Positions 26,648 to 34,721 of a DNA stretch of 64,000 nt are shown piece after piece. Position 1 is the first letter of the stretch. Every line of letters starts with the position of its first letter. Under the pieces are notes generated by a model. The model was not told the origin of the DNA and made no database searches. It saw only the letters and a list, made by a program, of their open reading frames with translations. The translations under genes and the position numbers were made by a program. Origin of the DNA: Gp6-AA40 sp963772955 (GTDB lineage: Bacteria > Acidobacteriota > Vicinamibacteria > Vicinamibacterales > UBA2999); NCBI GenBank assembly GCA_963772955.1, contig CAVYZF010000011.1, positions 434,001 to 498,000 of the forward strand. The letters run 5' to 3'.

Positions 26648-28132
26648 ATGTCTGATCTTCTTGCGTTCGTTCGCGGCTGCACGTTCGACGACTTTCTTTT
26701 CAACCCGCAGTACAGCGTCATCGAGCGACGCGACCCGGCAGCCATCGACCTGTCGTGTCAGTTCTCGACGCACCTCCGCCTGCGGCGGCCGCTCGTCTCC
26801 GCAAACATGGACACGATCACGCGGTCCGAGATGGCGATCGCGATCGCCGAAGAGGGCGGCATCGGCATCATCGATCGAGGGTTTCGTTCGGGCGACATCG
26901 AGCCGCAGGTTCGCGAGGTCGAACGCGTCAAGCGCCGCCAGCACGGCATCATCGCTGACCCATACACGATCCGGCCCAATGCACCGCTGACCGAAGCGGC
27001 GGCTGTGATGCAGCGCACCGGCGTCGGCACGCTCGTGGTGGTCGACGAGAGCCGTCGCATCGCCGGGCTCCTCACCACTCGCGACTTGCGGTTCGCCGAT
27101 CGCTTGAAGACCGTGTCGGATCGCATGACGCCGCGCGACCGGCTGGTCGTGCGAGAAGGCCCTGTCGAAGTCGCTGCCGCTGAAGAAGTCATGAGGGAGC
27201 ACAAGATCAAGAAGCTTCCGCTCGTCGACGCGCAAGGTCGGTTGACGGGACTCGTGACGGCCAAAGATCTCATCAAGCAGGAGCGGCTCCCCTTCGCGAC
27301 GCGAGACGACCATGGACGGCTTCGAGTCGGTGCGGCTATCGGCGCCACAGGTGACTACCTCGAACGAGCGGCGGAGCTCCTGAAAGCGAGCGCCGACGTC
27401 ATCGTGATCGACATCGCGCACGGCCACTCCGGCGTGATGGGTCGAGCCATCGATGCCTTCCGGGCACGGTTCGGCGACGTCGAACTGATCGCAGGTAACG
27501 TCGCGACGGCTGAGGGCGTGCAGTTCCTGGTCGACCGGGGCGTGGACGGCATCAAGGTCGGCATCGGTCCCGGCGGCGGCTGCACGACGCGGCTCAACAC
27601 GAACTTCGGCGTCCCGCAGGTCGAGGCGCTCGTCACCTGCCGCGAGGCCTCGGGCGGGCGTGTCCCGCTCATCGCCGACGGCGGAATCAAGCGCGATGGC
27701 GCCATCGCGCAGGCACTGTTATTCGGTGGTGACACCGTCATGCTCGGGAGCGCGCTCGCGGGAACGATCGAGACGCCCGGCGACACCGTTCAGAAGCCGG
27801 TTGTCATCCCCGAGTCGCACAAGACAGTGAAGGTGCCCTTCAAAGTGTTCCGAGGCATGGCGTCGCTGCAGGCGATCGTCGATCGCCTGGATGTCGAGGA
27901 CGCCGAATCGGCTGATGTCGAGGCGCTGGGGGCGGAGGGAACGGAGATCAGTGTGCCCGCACGCGGGTCGGTGCGACCCATCGTGCGGGACATGTTGAAG
28001 CATCTCTGCTCGGCGATCAGCTACGGAGGCGCGAACAGCCTCTCCGAGCTGCAGGAGATGTTTCGACGCGACCCGAAGCGCTACGCGATTCGGCTGACCG
28101 AGTCGTCGCGCCGCGAGTCGTTCGATCGCTAG
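26648..28132 (+). CDS. guaB: IMP dehydrogenase / GMP reductase family protein
   Basis: 494 residues. The TIM barrel is split by two CBS domains (about 95-210, each with a GTLVV/GLVTAKD-type end), as in IMPDH. The catalytic loop reads GPGGGCTTRLNTNFGVPQ, with the essential Cys but without the Ser-Ile of the usual GPGSICTTR. The flap segment has a longer insertion (VQKPVVIPESHKTVKVPFK) before FRGMASL. Most IMPDH have YRGMGSL. IMPDH oxidises IMP to XMP; GMP reductase does the reverse route to IMP. The fold and cysteine are clear, the direction of catalysis less so. It overlaps the convergent kinase gene by 4 bp. Confidence 0.85.
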   Translation: MSDLLAFVRGCTFDDFLFNPQYSVIERRDPAAIDLSCQFSTHLRLRRPLVSANMDTITRSEMAIAIAEEGGIGIIDRGFRSGDIEPQVREVERVKRRQHGIIADPYTIRPNAPLTEAAAVMQRTGVGTLVVVDESRRIAGLLTTRDLRFADRLKTVSDRMTPRDRLVVREGPVEVAAAEEVMREHKIKKLPLVDAQGRLTGLVTAKDLIKQERLPFATRDDHGRLRVGAAIGATGDYLERAAELLKASADVIVIDIAHGHSGVMGRAIDAFRARFGDVELIAGNVATAEGVQFLVDRGVDGIKVGIGPGGGCTTRLNTNFGVPQVEALVTCREASGGRVPLIADGGIKRDGAIAQALLFGGDTVMLGSALAGTIETPGDTVQKPVVIPESHKTVKVPFKVFRGMASLQAIVDRLDVEDAESADVEALGAEGTEISVPARGSVRPIVRDMLKHLCSAISYGGANSLSELQEMFRRDPKRYAIRLTESSRRESFDR

Positions 28133-29118
28133 AGCACTTTTGCCGCAAGGGCCTTGACGTCTGCTTCAACGCGCGGGCCCATGTGGCTGATGACTTCGGC
28201 CGCCATGACGCCACCGAGCTTGCCGCAGGTCGCCAGATCATGGCCGTGGGTGTAGCCGTAGAGGAATCCCCCGGCGTACGCATCACCGGCGCCCGTCGTG
28301 TCGACGACCTTCACGCCCTTCACCGCGTCGATGACGTGCACTTCGTCGCCGTTGACGACGACGGAACCCTTTTCACTACGGGTCAGCGCGGCAATCTCGG
28401 CATCCTTGCGCACGTGCTGCAGCGCCGCGTCGAACTCCGTCACCTCGTAGAGCGACAGGATCTCGCTCTCGTTGGCGAACAGGATGTCGACATGGTTCCT
28501 GATCAACTCCTTGAACTCATCCCGGAAGCGCGCGACGCAGAAGGAGTCTGACAGCGTCAACGACACTTTCACGCCAGCCTTCTTGGCCTGAATCGCCGCT
28601 TCACGCATGGCTGTCTTCGCACGCGGCTGATCCCAGAGATAGCCCTCGAGGTAGAGCACCTGGGATGCCGTGATCGCGCTCATGTCCACGTCCTCGGGCC
28701 CGAGCTGGCTGGTCGCACCAAGGAACGTCTGCATCGTCCGCTGCGCATCCGGCGTCACGAAAATCAGGCAGCGCGCGGTGGGAAGACCACCCTTGAGCGG
28801 CGGCGTGTTGTAGGCGACACCGACGGCGCGGATGTCGTGCGTGAACACCGAGCCAAGCTGATCGTCAGCGACCTTGCCGATGTAAGCCGTCTTCCCTCCG
28901 AGCGCGGCGATGCCGGCAATCGTGTTGGCTGCCGAGCCGCCCGATGCTTCGACGCCGGGCCCCATGATGGCGTAGAGGCGCTCCGCGGTCGGTGCATCGA
29001 TGAGCGACATGCCACCCTTGGGCAGCTTGTGCTCCGCGAGAAGGGCATCGTCGGCTTTGGCGAGCACGTCGACAATGGCGTTGCCGATCGCAGTGACATC
29101 GAACTTGGCGGTGTTCAT
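28129..29118 (-). CDS. PfkB-family carbohydrate/nucleoside kinase (adenosine kinase-like)
   Basis: 329 residues of the ribokinase fold. The N-terminal FDVTAIGNAIVDVLA and GGSAANTIAGIAALG blocks bind substrate, and DTTGAGDAYAGGFLYG holds the catalytic Asp and anion hole. Overall layout, including MSLIDAP and the GKVADDQLG loop, resembles bacterial adenosine or inosine/guanosine kinases. Neighbours mtnP (5'-methylthioadenosine phosphorylase) and the IMPDH-family gene suggest purine salvage. A GGGGTCAGACCCC palindrome lies in its leader, next to an AAGGAGAG ribosome site. The exact nucleoside is not determined. Confidence 0.85.
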   Translation of the reverse strand: MNTAKFDVTAIGNAIVDVLAKADDALLAEHKLPKGGMSLIDAPTAERLYAIMGPGVEASGGSAANTIAGIAALGGKTAYIGKVADDQLGSVFTHDIRAVGVAYNTPPLKGGLPTARCLIFVTPDAQRTMQTFLGATSQLGPEDVDMSAITASQVLYLEGYLWDQPRAKTAMREAAIQAKKAGVKVSLTLSDSFCVARFRDEFKELIRNHVDILFANESEILSLYEVTEFDAALQHVRKDAEIAALTRSEKGSVVVNGDEVHVIDAVKGVKVVDTTGAGDAYAGGFLYGYTHGHDLATCGKLGGVMAAEVISHMGPRVEADVKALAAKVL

Positions 29119-29136
29119 CAGCAGTTCTCTCCTTGC

Positions 29137-29149
29137 GGGGTCAGACCCC
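29137..29149. repeat. GGGGTCAGACCCC palindrome
   Basis: A perfect 6-bp-arm palindrome in the 46-bp gap between mtnP and the kinase gene. It shares the GGGGTC/GACCCC termini with the long palindromes at 32307 and 57346 and may be a reduced member of that family. Confidence 0.65.
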
Positions 29150-29164
29150 TTCTCACAGTTCTTC

Positions 29165-30034
29165 TCAGGTGGTTTGCAGATACTTGCCCACGAGCGGTGC
29201 CAGTTCCTGCCTGATCTGTGGCGGGATCGCATCGGGCCGAGTGATGAGGGCGTACTTGAGCGCCGACGCACATTCGCAGGCGCGCTCGTACGGCAACGCG
29301 TCGACGGCGTTGGCGATGATGTGCTGCGCGGTCTTTGCGTTCTGCATCAGATTGGCGATGACCATCTCCACGGTCACGGAATCGTGGTCGGGATGCCAGC
29401 AGTCGTAGTCGGTGACCAGCGCGATCGTCGAGTAACAGATCTCCGCCTCGCGCGCGAGCTTGGCTTCCTGCAGGTTGGTCATCCCAATGATATCCGCACC
29501 CCACGACCGGTACAACTTCGACTCGGCGAGCGTAGAAAATTGCGGACCTTCCATGCAGACGTACGTGCCGCCGACGTGGACCGTGGCCCCGGATGCCTGG
29601 CCGCTGGTGTTCACGACGCGGCTGAGGATCTTGCAAAAGGGGTGCGCTAAGCCGACGTGCGCCGCGAGACCGCGCCCGAAGAACGTGCTGATGCGCCCCT
29701 TCGTGCGATCGATGAACTGGTCCGGGATGACGATGTCGAGCGGTTTGTACTCCTCTTTCAGGCTGCCGACGGCGCTGGCCGAGAGGATGTACTCGACGCC
29801 CAGCATCTTCATCCCGAAGACATTCGCGCGGAAGTTCAACTCTGACGGCAGCAGCCGGTGCCCGGCGCCGTGGCGCGCGAGAAACGCGACGCGCTTGCCA
29901 CGGAGCGTACCCAGCACGTACGGCCCGGAGGGCTCCCCGAACGGCGTCGTGAGCACGACCTCCTGACGGTCGGTGACGTCGGCCATGTCGTACAGGCCGC
30001 TACCGCCAATGATGCCAATCTTCACGTTTTCCAA
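29165..30034 (-). CDS. mtnP: S-methyl-5'-thioadenosine phosphorylase
   Basis: 289 residues of the trimeric purine nucleoside phosphorylase family. IGIIGGSGLYDM at the start, LARHGAGHRLLPSELNFRAN (phosphate binding), MEGPQFSTLAESK and IGMTNLQEAKLAREAEI are MTAP signatures. It phosphorolyses 5'-methylthioadenosine to adenine and methylthioribose-1-phosphate. This links to radical SAM and polyamine metabolism. It lies between a PfkB kinase and the epimerase fusion on the minus strand. Inosine or guanosine phosphorylase activity of MTAP-like proteins cannot be excluded. Confidence 0.93.
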   Translation of the reverse strand: MENVKIGIIGGSGLYDMADVTDRQEVVLTTPFGEPSGPYVLGTLRGKRVAFLARHGAGHRLLPSELNFRANVFGMKMLGVEYILSASAVGSLKEEYKPLDIVIPDQFIDRTKGRISTFFGRGLAAHVGLAHPFCKILSRVVNTSGQASGATVHVGGTYVCMEGPQFSTLAESKLYRSWGADIIGMTNLQEAKLAREAEICYSTIALVTDYDCWHPDHDSVTVEMVIANLMQNAKTAQHIIANAVDALPYERACECASALKYALITRPDAIPPQIRQELAPLVGKYLQTT

Positions 30035-30049
30035 TCGATCTCCGATCTC

Positions 30050-30092
30050 TCTGGGCTCCAGGCCACGGGCTACCGGGCTACTGGCCCGAACT
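30050..30092. repeat. Word repeat (GGGCTAC/GGGCTCC) at the end of the epimerase fusion gene
   Basis: Words CTGGGCTCC, CACGGGCTAC, CGGGCTACT fill the gap between mtnP and the next gene and stop just before its TAA at 30097-30095. The ends CCAGGCCA and TGGCCCG can pair. Confidence 0.55.
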
Positions 30093-30094
30093 CA

Positions 30095-31357
30095 TTAGAG
30101 TACCTGCTCCACGAATCTCTTGCCATTTCTCTCGCGGATGTAACCCGCTGCCACCTTCGGATCGTGTTCGAAGAAGATGAGGTACTCCCGCTCGATGGCC
30201 TCGCGGATGAATCGCTTTTTGAAGGCGATCGTGTCCACCGGGAAGAGGTCGTACCCCATCACCCACGGGTCTTGCAGATGGGCGGTGGTCGGGATCAGGT
30301 CCGCCACGAATACGCCAGTCCGTCCACCTGATTCGAGGTACACAATCTGGTGCTGACCGGTGTGCCCACCTGTCCGTTCCACGCGCACGCCGGGCTTGAT
30401 CACACTATCACTTGAGAAGAAATCCACGACACCAGCGTCCCTGAGCGGGACGAAATCCTCCTGCAGATAGCTCGCTCGATTCCGCTCGTGCGGATGCGTC
30501 GCGTCTTCCCACTCGGCCTCCCGAATCAGATATCGGGCACGACTGAAACGCGGACGCAGTTCACCATCGACCCGCATCGTTGCGCCACCGAAGTGATCGA
30601 AATGCAGGTGCGTGGCAAGCGCGAAATCGATCGACTCTGACGTGAGCCGCGCCTCTTGAAGAGCGTGGTCCAGCGAACGGGCGCGATCGAGCCCGTAGAT
30701 CTCCACTGACTTCGCGGTCATCTTGTCGCCGGCGCCGCAGTCGATGATCATGCGACCCCACGACGCCTCGACGAGCAGTGGGCGCATCCCCAACTGGATT
30801 CGGTTCCGCTCGTCTGGCGGTGCGAGCTTCTCCCACAGCGGGCGTGGCACCACGCCGAACATCGCGCCACCATCCAGCCTGAAAGGGCCGTCGTGCAGCG
30901 TGGTCAATTGCAGATCGCCGAACGCGAGCCGTTTGACATCGAATCTGAAGTCCGAGTCGGCGCGCTGCTTCAGTTCGATCAAGACGCCGTGTGCAGCGGA
31001 TGGATGAATGAACGCGACGAGCGATCCACCGGCACCTGTGCGCGGTTCGGTGTGGACGAGCCGCACGCCGCGACTCGTGAGTTGCGCGAGCACTGCGCGG
31101 ATGTCTTCCACGCGAAGCGTCACGTGGTGAATACCCGGCCCGCGCTTGGCGATGTAGCGTGCGATTGCCGAATCAGGCGCTGTCGCCTCGAGCAGTTCCA
31201 GCGACGGACCACCCACTGGCACCATTCGCGCCCTGACGCGCTCGGTGGCCACTTCCTCCGGCGCCTCGACCTCGAGCCCTAACGCGTCCTTGTAGAAGGT
31301 CAACGCCTTCTCGATGTCCTCAACGGCGATGCCGATGTGATCGAGGATCGCTTTCAT
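30095..31357 (-). CDS. Methylmalonyl-CoA epimerase fused to a metallo-beta-lactamase-fold hydrolase
   Basis: 420 residues in one frame. Residues 1-136 are a VOC-fold methylmalonyl-CoA epimerase (LDHIGIAVEDIEKALTFY, GIHHVTLRVEDI, GVLIELKQ, with metal-binding His and Glu). Residues 140-420 are a metallo-beta-lactamase fold with THLHFDHFGG, the HxHxDH site, a TGGHTGQH histidine and FFEHDPK near the end. The second half resembles lactonase-like hydrolases (GGAMFGVVPRPLWEK). The epimerase interconverts R and S methylmalonyl-CoA; the hydrolase could act on a lactone or thioester. It overlaps meaB by 4 bp. Each half has full length, so this looks like a true fusion. Confidence 0.9.
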   Translation of the reverse strand: MKAILDHIGIAVEDIEKALTFYKDALGLEVEAPEEVATERVRARMVPVGGPSLELLEATAPDSAIARYIAKRGPGIHHVTLRVEDIRAVLAQLTSRGVRLVHTEPRTGAGGSLVAFIHPSAAHGVLIELKQRADSDFRFDVKRLAFGDLQLTTLHDGPFRLDGGAMFGVVPRPLWEKLAPPDERNRIQLGMRPLLVEASWGRMIIDCGAGDKMTAKSVEIYGLDRARSLDHALQEARLTSESIDFALATHLHFDHFGGATMRVDGELRPRFSRARYLIREAEWEDATHPHERNRASYLQEDFVPLRDAGVVDFFSSDSVIKPGVRVERTGGHTGQHQIVYLESGGRTGVFVADLIPTTAHLQDPWVMGYDLFPVDTIAFKKRFIREAIEREYLIFFEHDPKVAAGYIRERNGKRFVEQVL

Positions 31358-32325
31358 CCCGGGATCCGGGATCCGGGACTCGGGATCCGGTTCATAATCT
31401 CTTCAACCACTGAGTATGGATCGCGGGTCCGGCCGGCAATCGCCTCGACGTAGCGATCGAAGTCTCCGGGCAGGAGCGTTCCGTCGACGTGCCGGAGAAA
31501 CGCGAACGCCAACAACTCACGCAGTCTCGACGCGTGCCGCTCGCGGCCGCGCGACTGCCGGTGTACGCTCGCCCACTCTTTGAACCGGCCGACCTCCGCC
31601 CACAAGGCTTCCACACCGGAGCCTGTCGTCGCTTCGGTCTTGAGGATCGGCGGCTTCCACTCCGCTGCGTCGTAGGCCTTGAGCGACAGGTTCGACGCGA
31701 CAGCCTGCACCACACGATCGGCGCCCTCACGATCGGCCTTGTTCACCACGAAGATGTCGCCGATCTCCATCACGCCAGCCTTGAGCGCCTGCAGATCATC
31801 GCCGGCTCCAGGCACGAGCAGCACAATCGAGATGTCCGCTGCCGCGACGATATCGACTTCGTCCTGTCCGACGCCGACGGTCTCGATGATCACGACATCC
31901 GAGCCTGCTGCGTCGAGCACGAGCGCAGCATCGGACGTGGCGCGCGCGAGTCCGCCGAGATGGCCGCGCGTCGCCATGCTCCGGATGAATACACCTGAGT
32001 CACCGGCATGCGCGTTCATCCGCACACGGTCGCCAAGCACAGCGCCGCCAGAGAATGGGCTCGTCGGATCGACGGCGATCACGCCGACGTTCATCGCTGC
32101 GCGACGAATTTCCACGATCAGTCGATCGACAAGGGTGCTCTTCCCAGTGCCTGGCGCTCCCGTCACCCCAATCAGAAACGCGCGGCCAGTCTTCGCGTAG
32201 ATTCGGCCCACCAGCTCGCGCCCGGCTTCACCATCGTCTTCTACGAGTGAAATCGCACGGGCGACCGCACGTGGATCACCAGCGGCGACCCGGTCAGCCA
32301 GATCTGTAAGGGGGTCGGGGGTCAT
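31354..32325 (-). CDS. meaB: MeaB/ArgK-type GTPase (methylmalonyl-CoA mutase chaperone)
   Basis: 323 residues of a G3E P-loop GTPase: Walker A GAPGTGKST (57-64), GVIAVDPTSPFSGGAVLGDRVRM, TVGVGQDE and the base-recognition NKADREGAD. MeaB protects and reloads B12-dependent acyl-CoA mutases. Its ATG and first residues MTPDPLT are encoded by the arm of a 31-bp palindrome, and its last residues (RIPSPGSRIPG) by a GGATCC-word repeat. Both ends therefore come from repeat DNA. It overlaps the epimerase fusion by 4 bp; the mutase genes are 30 kb away. Confidence 0.92.
   Translation of the reverse strand: MTPDPLTDLADRVAAGDPRAVARAISLVEDDGEAGRELVGRIYAKTGRAFLIGVTGAPGTGKSTLVDRLIVEIRRAAMNVGVIAVDPTSPFSGGAVLGDRVRMNAHAGDSGVFIRSMATRGHLGGLARATSDAALVLDAAGSDVVIIETVGVGQDEVDIVAAADISIVLLVPGAGDDLQALKAGVMEIGDIFVVNKADREGADRVVQAVASNLSLKAYDAAEWKPPILKTEATTGSGVEALWAEVGRFKEWASVHRQSRGRERHASRLRELLAFAFLRHVDGTLLPGDFDRYVEAIAGRTRDPYSVVEEIMNRIPSPGSRIPG
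31358..31392. repeat. GGGATCC word repeat inside the meaB 3' end
   Basis: Four copies of CGGGATCC or CGGGACTC, in phase with codons, encode the Arg-Ile-Pro-Ser/Gly-Pro tail of MeaB right before its stop and the epimerase start codon. Confidence 0.7.
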
Positions 32326-32391
32326 TTGAAGTGGACAGTTGGAGACTATCGCGGGCCGAGTGTCCTCATCAAATGACCCCCGACCCCCTTA
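32307..32391. repeat. Long palindrome between acyl-CoA dehydrogenase and meaB
   Basis: Arms 32307-32337 and 32361-32391 are 31 bp, 29 of 31 complementary, with a 23-bp loop; outer ends read TAAGGGGGTCGGGGGTC. The right arm carries the TAA stop of the dehydrogenase; the left arm carries the ATG and first codons of meaB. A closely related copy is at 57346-57415. Confidence 0.9.
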
Positions 32392-33528
32392 CAGCAGCAA
32401 CTGCCTGGCAATCACGAGGCGCTGGATCTCGCTCGTGCCCTCGCCGATCGTCGTGAGCTTGACGTCACGAAAGAACTTCTCGGCCGGGTAGTCTTTGACG
32501 AAGCCGTAACCACCATGAATTTGAACGCCATCTTCGGCGACGCGCACCGCGACTTCACTGGAATACAGCTTGGCCATCGCCGCTTCGAGCGTCGTGCGGC
32601 GGCCCTCGTCTTTCATTGCAGCTGCCCGATAGGTCAGAAGCCGCGCACCCTCGATTCGCGTCGCGGCATCGACCAGCTTCGCGCGCACGCTCTGGAAGAC
32701 GCCGATCGGCTGACCAAACTGCTTTCGCTGAAACGCGTAGCCGCGCGCCGCTTCGTAGGCCCCCTGAGCCAATCCGACTGCGAGCGCGGCAATGCCGATG
32801 CGACCCGCGTCGAGCACCTGGAGAGCGTTGATGAATCCCTGCCCTTCGACTCCGAGCATTTGCGATGCCGGCACTCGACACTGCTCGAAGATGACCTCGC
32901 TCGTCTCGCTGGCCCGCATGCCGAGCTTGTCTTCCTTCTTCCCGGCGCGAAGCCCCCTGGCATTGCGTTCGACGATGAAAGCAGAGATCCCGCGGCTTCC
33001 CTTTGCGCGGTTCGTCACGGCCATCACGACCATGACGTCCCCGCCAGCGCCATGCGTGATGAACTGCTTCGTCCCGTTCAGCACCCAGCCATCGCCGTCA
33101 CTCGTCGCAGTCGTACGCATCGCCGCCGCGTCACTTCCTGACGAGGCCTCAGTGAGCGCCCAGGCCGCGAGCGTGTGCCCGGAGGCAAGCGGCGTGAGGT
33201 AGCGCTGCTTCTGCTCGTCGGTGCCGAACATGAAGATATGGGCGGACCCGAGACCGTTGTGAGCTGCGACCGACAGGCACACGGACGGATCGACGCGCGC
33301 CAGTTCCTCGATGCAGATGCAGTAGTCGACCGCCGACATGGCCGAGCCGCCGTACTGCTCAGGAAACTGGATGCCCATCAGGCCAAGGGCCGCGAGCTTG
33401 TCGATCAGCTCACGCGGGAATTCCTGCGCCCCGTCCCACTCCATCACGTGCGGCCGCAGCTCGGCTTCCGCGAATTCGCGCACCGATTGCTGCAGGAGCT
33501 TCTGATCGTCGGTGAAGCACACGTTCAT
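32389..33528 (-). CDS. Acyl-CoA dehydrogenase
   Basis: 379 residues, started at ATG 33528 (MNVCFTDDQKLLQQSVREFA). Typical ACAD layout: N-terminal helices, the FAD-binding block WALTEASSGSDAAAMRTTA, the middle beta domain and the C-terminal helices ending GYGFVKDYPAEKFFRDVK and IGEGTSEIQRLVIARQ, whose Glu in GEGTSE is the catalytic base position of short and medium-chain enzymes. FAD-dependent oxidation of an acyl-CoA, with electrons to ETF. Position ahead of meaB and the epimerase hints at branched-chain or propionate-related catabolism. The stop codon is the outermost triplet of the long palindrome. Confidence 0.92.
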   Translation of the reverse strand: MNVCFTDDQKLLQQSVREFAEAELRPHVMEWDGAQEFPRELIDKLAALGLMGIQFPEQYGGSAMSAVDYCICIEELARVDPSVCLSVAAHNGLGSAHIFMFGTDEQKQRYLTPLASGHTLAAWALTEASSGSDAAAMRTTATSDGDGWVLNGTKQFITHGAGGDVMVVMAVTNRAKGSRGISAFIVERNARGLRAGKKEDKLGMRASETSEVIFEQCRVPASQMLGVEGQGFINALQVLDAGRIGIAALAVGLAQGAYEAARGYAFQRKQFGQPIGVFQSVRAKLVDAATRIEGARLLTYRAAAMKDEGRRTTLEAAMAKLYSSEVAVRVAEDGVQIHGGYGFVKDYPAEKFFRDVKLTTIGEGTSEIQRLVIARQLLL

Positions 33529-33555
33529 CGGTCTGCTCAGCCTGTCGCGCGATCG

Positions 33556-33561
33556 TATCAT
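33556..33561 (+). promoter_or_regulatory. -10 box directly before the outer-membrane protein gene
   Basis: TATCAT on the plus strand lies 5 nt before ATG 33567, in the 38-bp gap to the divergent dehydrogenase. The spacing suggests a leaderless transcript. Confidence 0.35.
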
Positions 33562-33566
33562 TCGAC

Positions 33567-34046
33567 ATGCGACTCGCTCGATTGCGGCTCCTGGCCGCAG
33601 CACTGCTGTTCACGGCCTCACCCGCCTGGGCCGACGTGACCGCCTTTATCGGCACTGCGACGGCACCGTCCAACCGCACGGCGCGTGGCTTCGCCATTGG
33701 CGCCGGCCTGCTCATCGTGGGATTCGAGTTCGAGTATGGAGACACCGTCGAAGATCTGCCCGACGCCGCGCCATCCTTGCGCACCGGGATGGGTAATGTG
33801 CTCATCCAAACGCCATTCGCCATCGCTGGCTTCCAGCCGTACTTCACGACCGGCGCGGGCGTTTACTGGGAAGGTCTCGGAGGCCTCAGCGAGACCAACG
33901 TCGGAATCAACAACGGCGGCGGAGTGAAGATCTCGCTGATTGGGCCTATTCGCGCACGCATCGACTATCGCGTGTTCTCGCTGCGCGGCTCGCCAATCGA
34001 GGACACGGTGCAGCGGTTGTACGTGGGAGTGAATTTGAAGTTTTGA
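33567..34046 (+). CDS. Small outer-membrane beta-barrel protein
   Basis: 159 residues. A signal peptide (RLRLLAAALLFTASPAWA) is followed by alternating, Gly-rich strands (GFAIGAGLLIVGFEFEYGDT, PYFTTGAGVYWEGLG, GGGVKISLIGPIRARIDYRVF). The protein ends in LYVGVNLKF, with a terminal Phe as in OmpA/OmpX-type eight-stranded barrels. The function is unknown. It is divergent from the acyl-CoA dehydrogenase and convergent with the next secreted protein. Confidence 0.78.
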   Translation: MRLARLRLLAAALLFTASPAWADVTAFIGTATAPSNRTARGFAIGAGLLIVGFEFEYGDTVEDLPDAAPSLRTGMGNVLIQTPFAIAGFQPYFTTGAGVYWEGLGGLSETNVGINNGGGVKISLIGPIRARIDYRVFSLRGSPIEDTVQRLYVGVNLKF

Positions 34047-34056
34047 TCGACCCGCT

Positions 34057-34644
34057 CTACTTCCGGGCTGGCTCGAGCGGCTCGGTGACCTCGACGGGCG
34101 TCAGATTCAGCAGGCTTCCTCCGGTCGCCAGCGAGTCCGTGTACAGCTTCCAGATCTCCTGCAGCTTGGTCTGATCCGGAAATGCTGCCGCAAGAATCCG
34201 ACCCAATCCATAGTCGGCCCCAGGCACGGTCGGATCGAACAGGAACACGTAGAGCACTGCTCCGTTTGGTCCTGTCTCCGACGCCTTCAGCACCCGCCAC
34301 CCTTGTGCCTGTGCACGCACGGTCGTGTCCGACGATGACGCGAGCGCTGTCTTCAGGTATCCGATCAACTTCTCGAAATCCGCCACGCGTTCCGGCCGCA
34401 CCGCGTTGATGATGACTCCGGCGGGTGCAGTGAACGTACGCGTGGACGAAGCCGCCGCTGGACTTGTTGGCGTCGTTGTCGGCGCCGGCGGCGACGCTGG
34501 TGGCTGTTGCGGCGGTGGTGCGGGAGGCTGCTGTGCCGGAAGCGCGGCTGGTGCGAGCGCGAGTGCTAGCACGATCGCGCCTTCGAGCAATCCACGCTTC
34601 CGACGCCCTTCTCTCGAATGAGCGATCGAGAACACTCCTCGCAT
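34057..34644 (-). CDS. Secreted protein, paralogue of the gene at 34722
   Basis: 195 residues with a basic N-terminus, a hydrophobic signal (EGAIVLALALAPAALPAQ) and a long Pro/Ala/Thr linker (about 38-70). The C-terminal domain (about 72-190) matches the neighbouring 154-residue protein: DFEKLIGYLKTAL, GWRVLKAS, VLYVFLFDPTVPGADYGL. The adjacent pair arose by tandem duplication. I know no named domain; the fold looks like a ferredoxin-like/ABM-type stress domain by strand-helix pattern, which is only a guess. Confidence 0.72.
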   Translation of the reverse strand: MRGVFSIAHSREGRRKRGLLEGAIVLALALAPAALPAQQPPAPPPQQPPASPPAPTTTPTSPAAASSTRTFTAPAGVIINAVRPERVADFEKLIGYLKTALASSSDTTVRAQAQGWRVLKASETGPNGAVLYVFLFDPTVPGADYGLGRILAAAFPDQTKLQEIWKLYTDSLATGGSLLNLTPVEVTEPLEPARK

Positions 34645-34659
34645 TGAATGTCACTCCAT

Positions 34660-34698
34660 AAATGAAAAAGCCACGAACGGCATGTGCCGTCCGTGGCT
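34660..34698 (-). terminator. Rho-independent terminator of the gene at 34722
   Basis: On the minus strand a stem AGCCACGGACGGCA/TGCCGTTCGTGGCT (34698-34669), with one mismatch and a 2-nt loop, is followed by TTTTTCATTT. It separates the two paralogues. Confidence 0.85.
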
Positions 34699-34721
34699 AG
34701 TCATTGTACGGCGCGAATGCG

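Noticed and set aside
32307..32391. Reading the palindromes as ordinary terminators
   Set aside because: There is no U-tract, and the arms code for protein ends; a simple terminator would also cut meaB off from the gene it follows.
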